NCBI RefSeq assembly: GCF_037975245.1
Contig: NC_092581.1
Span: 5,047,501-5,111,500 of the forward strand
DNA length: 64,000 nt
Direction of reading: 5' to 3'
Source: Apostichopus japonicus
Taxonomy: Eukaryota > Echinodermata > Holothuroidea > Aspidochirotida > Stichopodidae
A program made the translations under genes and the position numbers. Every line of letters starts with the position of its first letter. Positions within the stretch are counted from its first letter, which is position 1. This document shows positions 36,401 through 49,200 of the stretch, piece by piece. A model generated the notes under the pieces. It did no database searches. It was not told the origin of the DNA and saw only the letters and a program-made list of their open reading frames with translations.

Positions 36401-37706
36401 TATTTTTTAATATTTCGAATTGTTGACGAAGGACAATGTACCCCTCTTCGGGGTTGTTAAAATGTTGATACTTAGTCACGTTGAGACAGTCTGAGTACCT
36501 GTTTCAGGATAGCTGTCTAAATGTCGTGGCTTGGAAAAGGTTCTCCTAAATTCTGCTTCTTACACATAAATGCTATCATGAATTCTTGATGTGACACTGT
36601 TTTATTATTTGTATCATAAAATCATCTTACTTTTAGCTGAAATTATTATAGAAATTTACTAGAATGGTTGCATAATTACGATCAATTTATCCCATGTACC
36701 TCTATATTAATATATGGTTATACATATATACATACATACAAACACGCATACACTCTTACATACATACAAAGTGGTACCTTGTGAATAAAATATCATGAAA
36801 ATCTGACTTTTCTTTCCGATTCAGAGATTGGAACATTTGTGGTAGCATTGTTCTGTACTGTTTTATTTTTCAAATTCATTTAGGTAGGATGGGGTTGAAG
36901 GGGGGGGGGGGCTAAGATGGAAACCAGTAATGTTAGTTAGGGGGAAATAGTTTAAAGGTTAAAAGTACAGTAATCAGATTTTATTGGTATTTCTTTTCCT
37001 CATAAATGGATTTGGAAAGAGATTCTCTTTAAGGTGTAAAACATGAGGTAGCACAATTGTATAAAGTTTGTCATGTGACATTATTCTCTTTATGGAAATT
37101 GTAAAGCAATGTTGTGGAAGAAAGATAGTCATTCGGTTTGGTATTGTCTGCTGTATTTTTTGGGGGGCCCTTCCCACTCCCCTCGCCCACCCCCTTCCAA
37201 TTACACAAATGGTGATTATAAATTGAAGCAATGGATATTAATCGAAAAAAACGTGTAGTATATACAGGTATTAAATCGGGTTGTTGTGGCAGACACTTTA
37301 ATTGTTCTCATTATCCACCCCCCCCCCCCCCAAACCCCGCATCCTTCCACAGGCACTGACTACCTGGACACTCAAACATTTGCTGAATATAAGAAACAAT
37401 AGACCCTCTTTAACAGAAATTAAAGTGGCACTGTTTCCAATGTTACTCCTTTCACTCCAACACATAGTAGGCAAAAACCTTTGTTTAATTTATAATTTAT
37501 TGCACATGTTAAAAGCCATAATTTGTTACAATTTTTGCTAATAGGTTATCTAGGATACTCACTGATACATTTATAAAGCTTGTTAGCTGTTACGTCCACA
37601 AGGTTTTGCCAAGATCAATAACAGCTAATATAAAACTGTATGTAGAATGATGTTTCCCTATCAGGGGTCAAATTTTCCCCCTTCAGGATCTTATATGAGT
37701 GTCCTG

Positions 37707-38525
37707 TTGGATTACACAGGGTTATAACCCCCTAACTGATGAGAGGGTTATACCCCCTAACTGACCACAGGGTTATAACCCCCTAACTGACCACAGGGTT
37801 ATACCCCCTAGCTGACCACAGGGTTATACCCCTACCTGACCACAGGGTTATACCCCTAGCTGATCACAGGGTTAAACCCCTACCTGACTGCAGGGTTAGG
37901 TCCCCCTAGCTGACCACAGGGGTATACCCCTACCTGATACTGACCACAGGGTTATACCCCCTGTAGCTGACCACAGGGTTGTACCCCCTCTAGCTGACCA
38001 CAGGGTTATATACCCCCCTAACTGACCACAGGGTTATATACCCCCCTAACTGACCACAGGGTTATATACCCCCCTAACTGACCACAGGGTTATATACCCC
38101 CCTAACTGACCACAGGGTTATACCCCGTAACTGACGACAGGGTTATACCCCCCTAACTGACCACAGGGTTATACCTCCTAGCAGACCACAGGGTTATAGC
38201 TCCCTAACTGACCACAGGGTTATACTCCCCTAACTGACCACAGGGTTATACACCCCTAACTGACCACAGGGTTATACCCCCTAGCAGACCACAGGGTTAT
38301 AGCTCCCTAACTGACTACAGAGTTATACCCCCCCCCCCCAGCTGACCACAGGGTTATACCCCCCTTACTGACGACAGGGTTATACCCCCTAACTGACCAC
38401 ATGGTTATACCCCCTAACTGACCACAGGGTTATAACCCCTAGCTGACTACAGGGATATACTCCCATAACTGACCACAGGGTTATACCCCCTTGACTGCAG
38501 GGTTATACCCTAACGGCCTAACCCC
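37707..38525. repeat. Minisatellite, about 25-bp unit, about 30 copies
   Basis: The unit reads CTGACCACAGGGTTATACCC plus CCTAA, with small indels in the C run. Lies between the 3' ends of OCRL and TRAPPC10. Confidence 0.95.
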
Positions 38526-39222
38526 TCTCTTGTCAGACATTTACAGAATCATTTTCTTTTCCATTACAGCAAGTGCTGTATACGGCCTACTGATAACACA
38601 ATTGATAATAATAAATACATTCCTCCCGGAATGGGGTTTGTTACTGTACCCAGTTTGAGATATCGATATTCTACACGCACACAGAAGAACGATCTAATCA
38701 TCACTGGTTTACATTAACTTTACACAGAATCACAATATGCTGCAGCCAATCAATATTGACGATGGCTTATGGATAGTTTAATGACTTTATAAAGATTTTC
38801 AGCAATTCTTAAATCACTTTATAAAAATTTAACATTTATTTGATGACTGATAATTGGCAAATAGCGGGTATTTAGACACGATAAAAACGAAGGCCGATAA
38901 TGAAGCGGTGAAGAAGAGGATGAAACACGATGAGAGGATAACTCTCCATGCACCTTTCGTGGACAGAGGATCTCTTCGAAGAGCATCAAGATATAAAACA
39001 ACATGAACTTATAGAACGGCATTCTTACCTACAAAACAGCCCTTGATAAGTTCATTGTTGGTAACAGGCGAGTCTTTATAAATCCTCAATATTATTATGT
39101 TTCTTGCGGCAGATTTGTGCAATTCCTGTCACAAATTTATGGCGATTAAGACTCGGCTTCATGGTGGGTATTAGAAGAGAATGATACACATTCTAACCAA
39201 ATTCTTAAAATAAAATAAAACT

Positions 39223-39387
39223 GTTAGAAAACTGCTTATCCACTAGAGAGCCTGTGTAATAGAATGTGTAAAAGTAAGTTGGCCTGAAGTTTCGATCCTA
39301 ACAGGATCTTCTTCAAAGGCTAAAGATTTAGCCTCTGAAAAAGATCCTGCTGGAGTCGAAACGTCAGGCCAACTTACTTTTACACAA
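39223..39387. repeat. Dispersed repeat ending in a 120-bp palindrome
   Basis: 39223-39328 is closely similar to 56127-56231. From 39265 the sequence GTAAAAGTAAGTTGGCCTGA...GGATCTTCTTCAAAGGCTA is mirrored in reverse complement up to 39386, giving a near-perfect hairpin just past the TRAPPC10 stop. Confidence 0.85.
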
Positions 39388-39621
39388 CATTCTTACATTC
39401 ATGACAAGGTTAGGAGACTAAGCCTCTGTTTTTCAAAGATAGAAAATGCTGATATCAAGTTTCCTTTTATTAATGTCCAAAATCTACTGTTAAAAGGGTT
39501 TGGTAGAGATAACATAAATATAAAAACACTTTAAGATGTTGGTGGAATAATTTTTTGGGTAACACCTGGGATATAAAATGATATATTTATAGTGTTATCT
39601 TGAGTCTCCAAGGGGATGTTA

Positions 39622-42600
39622 CTAAGATAAAGACACTTCGACGGTACTTGCGTTAAACTCCGGGAAGACGTGGACTTGCGTCGCCCTGCTCTTGTAGTAG
39701 ACTTGATTTGAATCCAGCGGGAGTAATGCCATTTCCGATGGAGTCCGTCTGTGGCCGATCTTGGTTATTTTCATTTGTTCTGCGTCAAATTCGGTACTAC
39801 TGTCTCCAGAACCTTCTTGTGGATTGGTAGAAGCAGTCTCGGGTTGGTAGTCTGTCAAAACCGACGAAGTCGTAATTGTTGTTAAAACCAAACAGTATTA
39901 AAAGTTACTGCTATTGTCATGGTAAAATAAAACAGTGCAGTTATTGTTGATGTCATAAAGACAAAACACTACCCCGACAGTTTAGTCTAAAATCTTGAGA
40001 AATTCTGCAGCTGTTTTTATTTACTTATACCACTGTTTCAAAGCAGAAATGGCTAGCACACTTTGCATAAAACTTTAAGCTGAAGTGTTAGTCACTGCTA
40101 TGCATTAAATTAAATAATGGCAAGTTCTTGAATAGAAAGAATTCCTTTTTTTTCCTAAACTTGAATGTGGGGAAAAGTGAAACATTGTTATGAGAGACAA
40201 CCAGCGGCAAAAAATGGAATAAAATGAAAAGGAGATACATAAGCAGATCATTGCCTATTTCCTCTTTGAAATTCCCTTTTGCTAGTTGTACATAGAAGCA
40301 CCATGACAGCATGCTTTTTCTCTTACTAGTTGCCACGGTATTGTTAGTAAATGACATGTGAACAACACTTGTTAAAACAGTTGAAGACGTGCACTGCTAT
40401 GAGACTATTAAATATTTGCCAAAACTAATACGAGAAAGGTACTCAAAACATGTGATACCTTCGGGGTATTCGCTGAACTTCACGTCGGGCAGTGGGAGGA
40501 ACCCGGATACCAGCGGCAACATCTCCAACGCCACTGTCGTCACCTTCGAATCTGCCGTCACGACGACGTTGCCTTTATTCTTGCCGCACATGACCCACAG
40601 GCCCAGCGTCTGTATCTCGTACAGTAACGACCTCCGATCGGCGGTCGGTTCGTCCACGCTCTCGATGTTCATGGTGAAGTTGCATAGCGCCCCCGTCGAA
40701 CAGATCTCCTTCCCATCGGCGGGTGTCACGCAGGACGATACGATATATTTTGTCTGTTGAAACAAACGACAGAATGAACATAAGAAACAAAGTCCCATCC
40801 TCTCTTTACCATCCGAAACTGTCGAAGAGGGAAAACCGAGTCACAAGCTTTTGAAGTATGATTCCAGTTTGGATATTCCGTTCAATTTTTCTTTGGACAC
40901 TATTACCTATACCAAATTTTTAAGTCTGTCTCCAAAATGTTACGTTGTTCTCGTCAGATGTCTCCTTCATGTCAGCGATACCCGAGACATACTTGCACAT
41001 GATGCTCTAGAGATGATACCTGGGCATTTATATGCAAAAATATCTGGATGTTGATTAACTCTGCACGGCTTTTCCTTACCTAACAGCCTGATCATATTAG
41101 TTGCGAGTCTGTAGGAGAGGTGGTACTACTAACAGTGAAATGATACCAGTACTGAGTGATCCTAGGGTTAGGTTGGGATGGATGTTGTTAGGATAACATA
41201 GCCTAGGTCAATCTGACCAGTCGGGCAAATTGGGCTCTGCCCGAGGGTCCACAGCAAAAAATATACTCACCTAAAAAAGTACCATTGTGAAAACAGCTTT
41301 TGTCCCAATACTGTGGACCATATCCATATAAGATACAGATTATATATTAAGATGTATCATAAATCTCGACACTGGTGGAAGGGGTACAATGACAACTTTT
41401 GTCCAAGGGTCCGTACCACCTACGGTACGCCCCTGACACATACCCAACCTGATCGAGGATGGGAAAGACCACTACCCCCCCACCCCTCACCCTTCATCTG
41501 CCACTAGCGATGAGTTGTGTTTTCTCACTTTAAGGTCTGCAATACCGAAGACATACTGTACTCTGCCTTCTGGAGGCGGTCCAGAAGACGAGGAGGGGCA
41601 AGTCCGCAAGGTGAACGAGAATTCAAACAGACAGCTCTTACAGCTCGAGTTGCTCAAGTCGAGAAGAGACCAGACGAAGGAATGTGTTTGCTTCGGTCCG
41701 ACAATCTGTAAAAGAATAAAACAGACAAGGATACATCTACCCAATCGAAAATGCATTATAGATCAAGTTTACAAGAATCAATGATGCCATAGGATAAATG
41801 TTCGGCCCTCAATGACTCTACTCTCTCAAAAACAAAAAATCTAAAGCCAAGATAATTGTTGCAAAGGCAACTGCTGAGAAGCAAATCTAGAAAGGGATAA
41901 CACTTATTGCCATACTCAGGTAAATGGATACTTCTCTGAAGGAAATTAATTTGCATAGCTAAAAACTGACTGGGATGGCATGAACTATTTTCATCACACC
42001 AATAGATAGCTGTTTAATGGTTGTTTTAATATTTGCCCGAGATAACTTTTGCATCTACTCTTGAGAGGCTGGACCATAACCGTTTGTACCTGTGGTGCTG
42101 GTTGCTGGATCTGTTCCAGCTCTTCAGACGATACATCTTCTACTTCTAGGTCCACGGAAGAGAGTTGGATGATTGCATCTGATATATTGGTTACCGATAT
42201 CTGAATAAACTTCCTGAAAACAGACAGAAAAACATCACTTTTATGAGGAAAACAAAGGAATCTTTGGCTCGGTCAGGGTGGTAATACCTGGCCAAGAAAC
42301 AATAATTCTTTCAAGACTTCATCATCAGATTGTCTCAAGTTTAATTTATTTCTGAGTAAAGGATAAAATGAACATGAGAAAACACTCACTAAAGCAACTT
42401 TTGAAAAGAGAAAGGTTTAGAACAAGTTATCAGATGCCATTCACTTCAAAGATGTCATCAATTTTAACAGCTGCCATTAAGGTTCAAATTGTCACTTGCA
42501 AACTCTATCCCAAATGTTGATATTCACTCATATTGTACCATTTATCTCATTTTAAATACACAGATCTTCCATTGTGCCCCAGAAGATTTGCACTGACTTA

Positions 42601-45600
42601 CACCAGGCAATCTCTTTTTAAATACACGAATGTTCCATTGGTAAATGTATTTACTGTTTTTTGTATTTATTGTTTTATGTCATTGTATTTTCTAGATTGT
42701 TTGTAAAGCGCACAGATGCATCGCGCGTAGTGCGCTATATAAGATTTTATTTACATTACATTGTGCCTCAGATTTTCATTGACTTACACCAGGCAATTCA
42801 ACCTAACCCATCCAGGAGACAAACTGAATGAAACTGAGTCAACTCTTGAATGTTTGTAGTATTCTTAAATGAGCATGAACGATATTCACAAATGGAATAG
42901 CTTGAAAATCGTAATCTTTATTCAACACAACGACCAACTTCAGACTCCATGTTCAACAAATAACATACTACATATTAAACTTATAAAGCCAGAAAACTGT
43001 TGTCAAGTTGAACTCACTTGGTCTTGATAGTTCTGCATCTGTGAGTAACCGTGAACGGATAATTGAAGTGCAGCGCCCTCGTCACTGTCTCATGCCACGG
43101 ACACGGTACTTCCAGCTGAAAGTCATCAGATTGAGGAAGAAAACGATAATCCAAATTAAAGAGAGGGATAGGAAGTAGAGACCAATAGAAACTAAACATA
43201 ATACAAACTATGAGGAAATACAGATGTAGTACAACTACACTGTGGATAAATGTTGTGGGTCCAGACCTCCCATTGAAACCAATAGATACTAAACATAATA
43301 CAAACTATGAGGAAATACAGATGTAGTACAACTACACTGTGACTGTGGATAAACGTTGTGGGTCCAGACCTCTCAGACTCTTCCATAGAAACCAATAGAT
43401 ACTAAACATAATATAAACTATAAGGATATACAGATGTAGTACAACTACACTGTGACTGTGGATAAACATTGTGGGTCCAGACCTCCCAGACTCTTCCATA
43501 GAAACCAATAGATACTAAACATAATATAAACTATAAGGATATACAGATGTAGTACAACTACACTGTGACTGTGGATAAACGTTGTGGGTCCAGACCTCCC
43601 AGACTCTTCCATAGAAACCAATAGATACTAAACATAATATAAACTATAAGGATATACAGATGTAGTACAACTACACTGTGACTGTGGATAAACGTTGTGA
43701 GTACAGACCTTCCAGATTCTTCCCAATCCCAAGAGCAGAAAAGTCATACAGGCATATAGCTGTCCAAATAGGAATTACCATGGAGGCTCTACTCTATGAC
43801 ATGGTGACAGACACTGGCAATGGACCGACTTTGAAAGTTGATGGGACCACGATGGGAAATTCTTCTGGGTTTAAAAGATAAGTACCTTTACCTAGTACCT
43901 ATAATGAGAAGGTGGTGGCACTTTTGTAGTCTTCCTACGATATCTGTTGTATAACAATCTGATTCACTTTCAAACCTTCATTGTCAGAGATGATCTTTCT
44001 GTCGCTAAGCTGTAGTCACCATGTTGTACCGTACATGCCAAGTAAAGATTTTGAATCTCCGGGAGGGAGAGGAGAATGGGAGAGGGGATGGGTGTGGGAT
44101 ATAGTCCCCCTATGGTTGAATGGGGAAACTACACTTCAGAAATGATGAACAGAGTAACTTATGCTCCACAAAAGTGACTGAAAAATTGTTAGATAATTCA
44201 CCTCCAATTCTTGTCCAATGTGGTTTATGGTTTCGTCGTCGCCACCATCTTCTAAATGGATACCGATCGTGGAGAGCACCATGACAGGATACACCATGTC
44301 CTTGTTACAGTCTACATCCTCTAGGAATTGCAGGTGGCATCTGCCGCCCTCTGTCCTCACGGCGTACGTCTCGTGCTCCGTCGGGAGGATGTAGAGACCC
44401 TCGGAGGATTTGAGAGGCAGCGAATCGCCTCTGGTGAGGATCTGATGACCGGTGGTGATAGTGAGATTAATCTCTTGTGGAATGCCAGCATACAGTTCTG
44501 CTTGGACCATGAAAGAAGAAGAAAGAGAGAAAAGCTTTTTTTTTTCTTTTTTTTGGTGGAGATTTAGGAAATAATGAGTTACAAAATGAGTTACAAAATG
44601 CACTACTCAGATAGGAGTAGTGCATTGTTTGAAATTTTGAAGGCTATTTGAATATAGTCTGAAAAAAAATATATACCTACCATCGGGGATGTCGACGGTC
44701 AGTTGAGGCTCGGGACTGAATACCTCAATCACCATGGGTCTCACGGTGTCCAAGTTAAGGAGATATGACACTCCGTCCATCAGCTCTAACACTAACTGGT
44801 TGGCTCTGTATTGACCGTTCTCATCAGACTGTCGGGTAAGACAGATAAAATTTTAAAAAATAAAAAGAATAATGCCATCAATCAATCATTTCATCTATTA
44901 ATCAGAAGATGTGTTATCGTTGGTTAGAGCTTCACTTGGCATCTGCTTTGCTACAACTTGGTTGTGGTAACAGACAGATTAGTTTAAGGACAAAAATAAT
45001 GCACCTGGCCACATGTTCCATCACTGTAGTTCACCAAACTTTTGCCAAGGTAATGAAATTTAGGCGGGAAAAATAAATTACAAAGATTAGCCAAGGAACG
45101 TCATGCAAAATGTTAATTTTGTGGGTTACAACAGTTTCTGGATTGGCTGGAATGATTATCGAGTCACACACCAGTGACAGCTCAGTGGTTGTTACCTAAA
45201 AGACCATTTAGTTAGATTATGTGTGAATATTACAGGTTGCATAGCAACAAAACATAACATGAAACTGTAAAGCATTTGTACCATATAGTAAGCTTATCAT
45301 GTTTAACGATGACAACGGTCAGAATTTTATATTTGGTTTCTTTCTATAAATCGCCAGAAGTTGCAAATTATTATTCAACTAGTACAATAAAAAAATTAAA
45401 TTGTTTTCTTTAACTGTTGTGATCCAATACAAATTGAACTCCTTTTTTTTCTGAATGAAGTTAAAACCAAACCAACTGAAATGAAAACCAGAAGAAGTTA
45501 CCCGAAACTAAACTCAACAAATAAAACTTAACAAAACCAAGACAGGACTATAAAACAAAGATAATTCAATGTAAACAGAATGTTACTCATAATGTACTGG

Positions 45601-46275
45601 AATATAAGTCAAATATCTTTTGGATTATGATCTGTGGCATTTTCAAAACATTATCCTAAAAAGGACCATGCCAGTGTCTTCCTTTCGAGCAAGACATTGT
45701 AACAAGTAAATCTCTCTTTCAAAAACTCACTTTGAATATAAATTCCAAACTACGACGACCGGGATTGAGTGTGACGTTGTTCAACACGGCCGCTTCGGAG
45801 CATGCGTCCCTCGTTATGTGGCCTTTCGCTTTACCCCAGGACGTCGAGCTGTCCTGACGTCTCAAGATAGCAGACAGGTTTCTACACGTCACGAGAGCTA
45901 TCTGCTTCTTCGTACCTTCTGCGGTTCTCACCTCCGCCTGGACGTCCGGGACGATCTCCCTCTGGTTGGACCAGCTCAAGTCCTTGACGACGTAAAAGTC
46001 GAGCGAGTCTTGGGATTTCTGTCTTTCCAAGGAGCTCAGAGACAGGCCTGTGAGGGAGTGACTCGACGCGGGGCTTCCGGGATCGTTAGGCGTCTCGTCT
46101 TGGAAGCATAGGCTGATCGTCTTAAGAGTGATTGGTGATGAAAGTCTACTGAATAGTTCAACTTTGAGTCTGACCTCATCGTTTCGAGAGCAGGACATCG
46201 TCTTATCCACGATCGTAATCCCCATAAGACCAAAGCTACTTTGAAATGGAATCCATACTTCACTCTCGTCGTCAC
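39622..46275 (-). CDS. TRAPPC10: TRAPPC10 C-terminal half (exons 13-20)
   Basis: Residues from about 568 to 1205, predicted beta-sandwich region. Landmarks are VWIPFQSSFGLMGITIVD, LSAILRRQDSSTSW, VTLNPGRRSLEFIFK, FSPEPQLTV, AGIPQEINLTITTGHQIL, VPCPWHETVTRALHFNYPF, and the TRAPPC10 C-terminal signature with LWVMCGKNKGNVVV and EMLPLVSGFLPLPDVKF. The last exon ends ATQVHVFPEFNASTVEVSLS, resembling the human VLVIPSQDDHVLEVSVT end. The human charged insert after FELEVLSLPS is missing: exon 15 joins directly to LEVPCPWHE. Minus-strand AATAAA signals lie at 39472-39467, about 150 nt past the stop, and at 38840-38835. Confidence 0.93.
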
Positions 46276-49200
46276 CTGTCAAAAGAGAAAACATGTACGC
46301 AAATTATCAGCAGAAAACTGCGTGAGAAGTTGATGCAAAGAATTTTGTTCAAAAACATTAAAGAGAGCAACAAGATTATTGGCTAGAAGAGGATTCTGGT
46401 GGCCTCAAGAGAGAACACCCATGACCTCCCCAATTACCCCCATTACAAGTCCTGTTCGCTACCGAATCAGGCAAAGACAACAAGAAAATGGTACAAAAAC
46501 GAAATGATACAGTGAAAGTGCAAGCAAACAATTTCAAAATGTACTAAAAGTTTGTTTTTTTTTGGGGGGGGGGGATTATATGCAAATGAGAAAGCTTTCT
46601 AAAACTTTTGAGCAAAACCAAAACTGTGTTTCCCTTCCTACAAGTTAAGACTTATATTGGTAGCAAAAAATTCTCACCGCTGAGGAAATTTGCCGAGATT
46701 TCCTTGGCCGTTTTAGTAACTTGTTCGGAATAGTGACTTTTCTTTTCCTCCTCAAGGAGGGGATCTCCCATTAGGAAACAGCAGGTTTGAATATATGTGA
46801 TGAACAGGTTATTAAGGTAAACAAAAGATGCAGGTTTAAGCAGAGAGTTTAACGATTGCAAAACGATGATAAAATTTGATCATATAAACAGAGTCAGAGA
46901 GTCTAGTTTCATGATGTCGGCATCGTGGCATGAAAGCATGCCCTACATCTGACTAAATTGTGAGAAAAGTTGGGTGAGGTGGGGGGATGGGGATGGGGGT
47001 GTAGGAACAGCATCACAGGACCTCCCAACTTGTCCCAACTTCACAAGAGGATGCCTGGAAAGTTTTAGGAGACACCAGCCGATATAAACGCAGCATTAAA
47101 ATCCGACAGGAATACTTTTATCGTACATAAACACACTCACAAGAATTGCTTGACATAACGGACAAATTCAGAAGATCGGGTTCACTACAGTGTACAAGAC
47201 GAGTTTATAAACAGTTCAGGAGACTCGATCTAAGTTCACGAGTGGTTTAGTTTTGAGTCACTGGCAATTCAAATCACCAATCCCGAAGAGCGTGAAGGCC
47301 TGTCTATTTAACATGCAGGCTGGTCCGTCGTTGCTTCAATCCGAACTAACAAAACTTCCGCTTAAAAAGCAAAAAGACCCTACCATACAGATGAGATTAT
47401 AACCTGGCACCAGATGATTTTCTCAAAAGCCCTGGCAAGGTCAAGGGTCAGCATCACAAATCATTTTCTTTTTTCAAAACCAACGAAGGACGAGTAGTGA
47501 CAGGTATCATTTCCTGGTTTGCAAACCGTAAATCATCCGTAATTAGAATCTTAATTCTGACCAGATTCTGATTCCTAGGATACAAATGCAGGTTGTGAAG
47601 AAACTAGTGCTGATAGTCGTAATCGATTATTTCGCCAGTAGTCGCGATTACACTTTGGAAGTTTGATTAATCGCAATCAAAACCTAAGTTGCGATTACTC
47701 GACTACAAGCTAGAAAGAGTCGATTATTGGCACTAGGAGAAACACTTTCCCGCTAAACCAAAACTTGACGATACCCCTTTTAACTCACTATAGGAGATTC
47801 CTTTTCCACCCCACCAGAAAATTTTTTATCACTTATTGTTTTAACTCTTCAAAGGATATTTCTCTAGATCTGTTAATTCTTTTTGGCTTTCCGCGAGCTC
47901 TTGCCTGGTGTCGCAGATGAGAGTCCTCCATCCTTCTTTCTCGTATAACCTCAGGGCATCCTCCAGAAACATCTCTGCTTTCTGATGGTCTCCCTTCATT
48001 CTGGAATGGAAAATAACAAGCAGACTTTAAATCTAAATCAAGTAGTGCTTAGTAATAGAAAATATCTAAATAATCTAAATATATTCTGAACTTTAAAAAT
48101 GGGAATGGAAAAAAAAAAGAAGACTTAAATCTAAATCAAGTACTGCTTATTAATAGACAATATCTAAATATATTCTGAACTTCAAAAATCCGCCCAAACA
48201 GGATTAGCCTTATCACCCTAAAGATTGTGGAAGATGATATACAAAGGCATGGAGCTGTTATGTTTACAACAAACGGAAGGTTCAAACGTACCAATATTTC
48301 TTTCACTAGTTGAAGATGAGTCCCAAAGTAATTAATACTTATCTGTACATTTCCCCCTCCCCCCCCACCCCCTAAATCAATGCCCACGGTGCTGGCTATA
48401 ATAACGTTGTATTGTTTTAAAAATGTCAGCTTGCTTACTGATAAAATTTGGCCAGCTCTCTTCCTATCAAAGCCACAGAACGTAACCTTCCTATGTGCTT
48501 GTAGTTGCCCATGGCTAGTTCAGACAGTTCCTGAAAAACAAGAGATGAGAAAGAGGCAATTGAGATACCAGGTTGGACCGGAAAAATCTTCACTTTTGTC
48601 ATATCTGATTAGTTAAACCTCTGCTTCTTTTGTTCTAAACATCACACTTCAGTGACTTCAATTACCGTATTTTTAGTTAAACATTGATCGATGTGAAACA
48701 GTACGACATGTTCTGAAGGAGTGTTAGCTCAGTGGTTAACACCGGTGCCTTCCAATAATATGGTCCCCGGTTAGAGCCACTCCAAGATTAATGTATGTCG
48801 TCTAGTTACAGAGTTGTTGACAATTGACAATTCATAATCATGGACATTAAATATGAATCGAAGAGACTGACTTCTGTCAGCTTGCGGCTTTGGTATTGCC
48901 AATGAGGCTTCTTCGCGAGTTCCTGCTTGCAGGAGAATCTAAAATACATACAAACAAATACATGTTCTGACGATTTAATCTCTGGATCTACCCCGCCCTC
49001 TGAAAGGGGATCGTCACCGGTTTCTTTCAGTCGGTCCAAGACTGCTGTAAATGTCTTCATTTCCAGAAGGAAGGATACATAACCCACGGAGAGAGACTGG
49101 CAAGAAAAAAGCCGACAGGAATAAGTACCAAGTAATGCCTGTTGAATGCAGCAGTTGAACTCAGGGCCTCTCTCAGTTTCTGGTTCGGGCTGTTTTCGAC

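Larger units (their letters stand above)
32123..39621. other. Intergenic region between converging OCRL and TRAPPC10
   Basis: Holds both 3' UTRs, whose extents are not fixed by the sequence. AATAAA on + occurs at 33608-33613 and at other sites. It contains a MITE, a tRNA-like fragment, a 25-bp minisatellite and a palindrome. No supported gene was seen in 33480-37700. Confidence 0.6.

Noticed and set aside
48861-48930. Possible extra TRAPPC10 exon (ELAKKPHWQYQSRKLTE) between exons 9 and 10
   Set aside because: It is in phase and has an AG before it, but its donor GTCAGT is weak and human TRAPPC10 joins HYL directly to the next segment.
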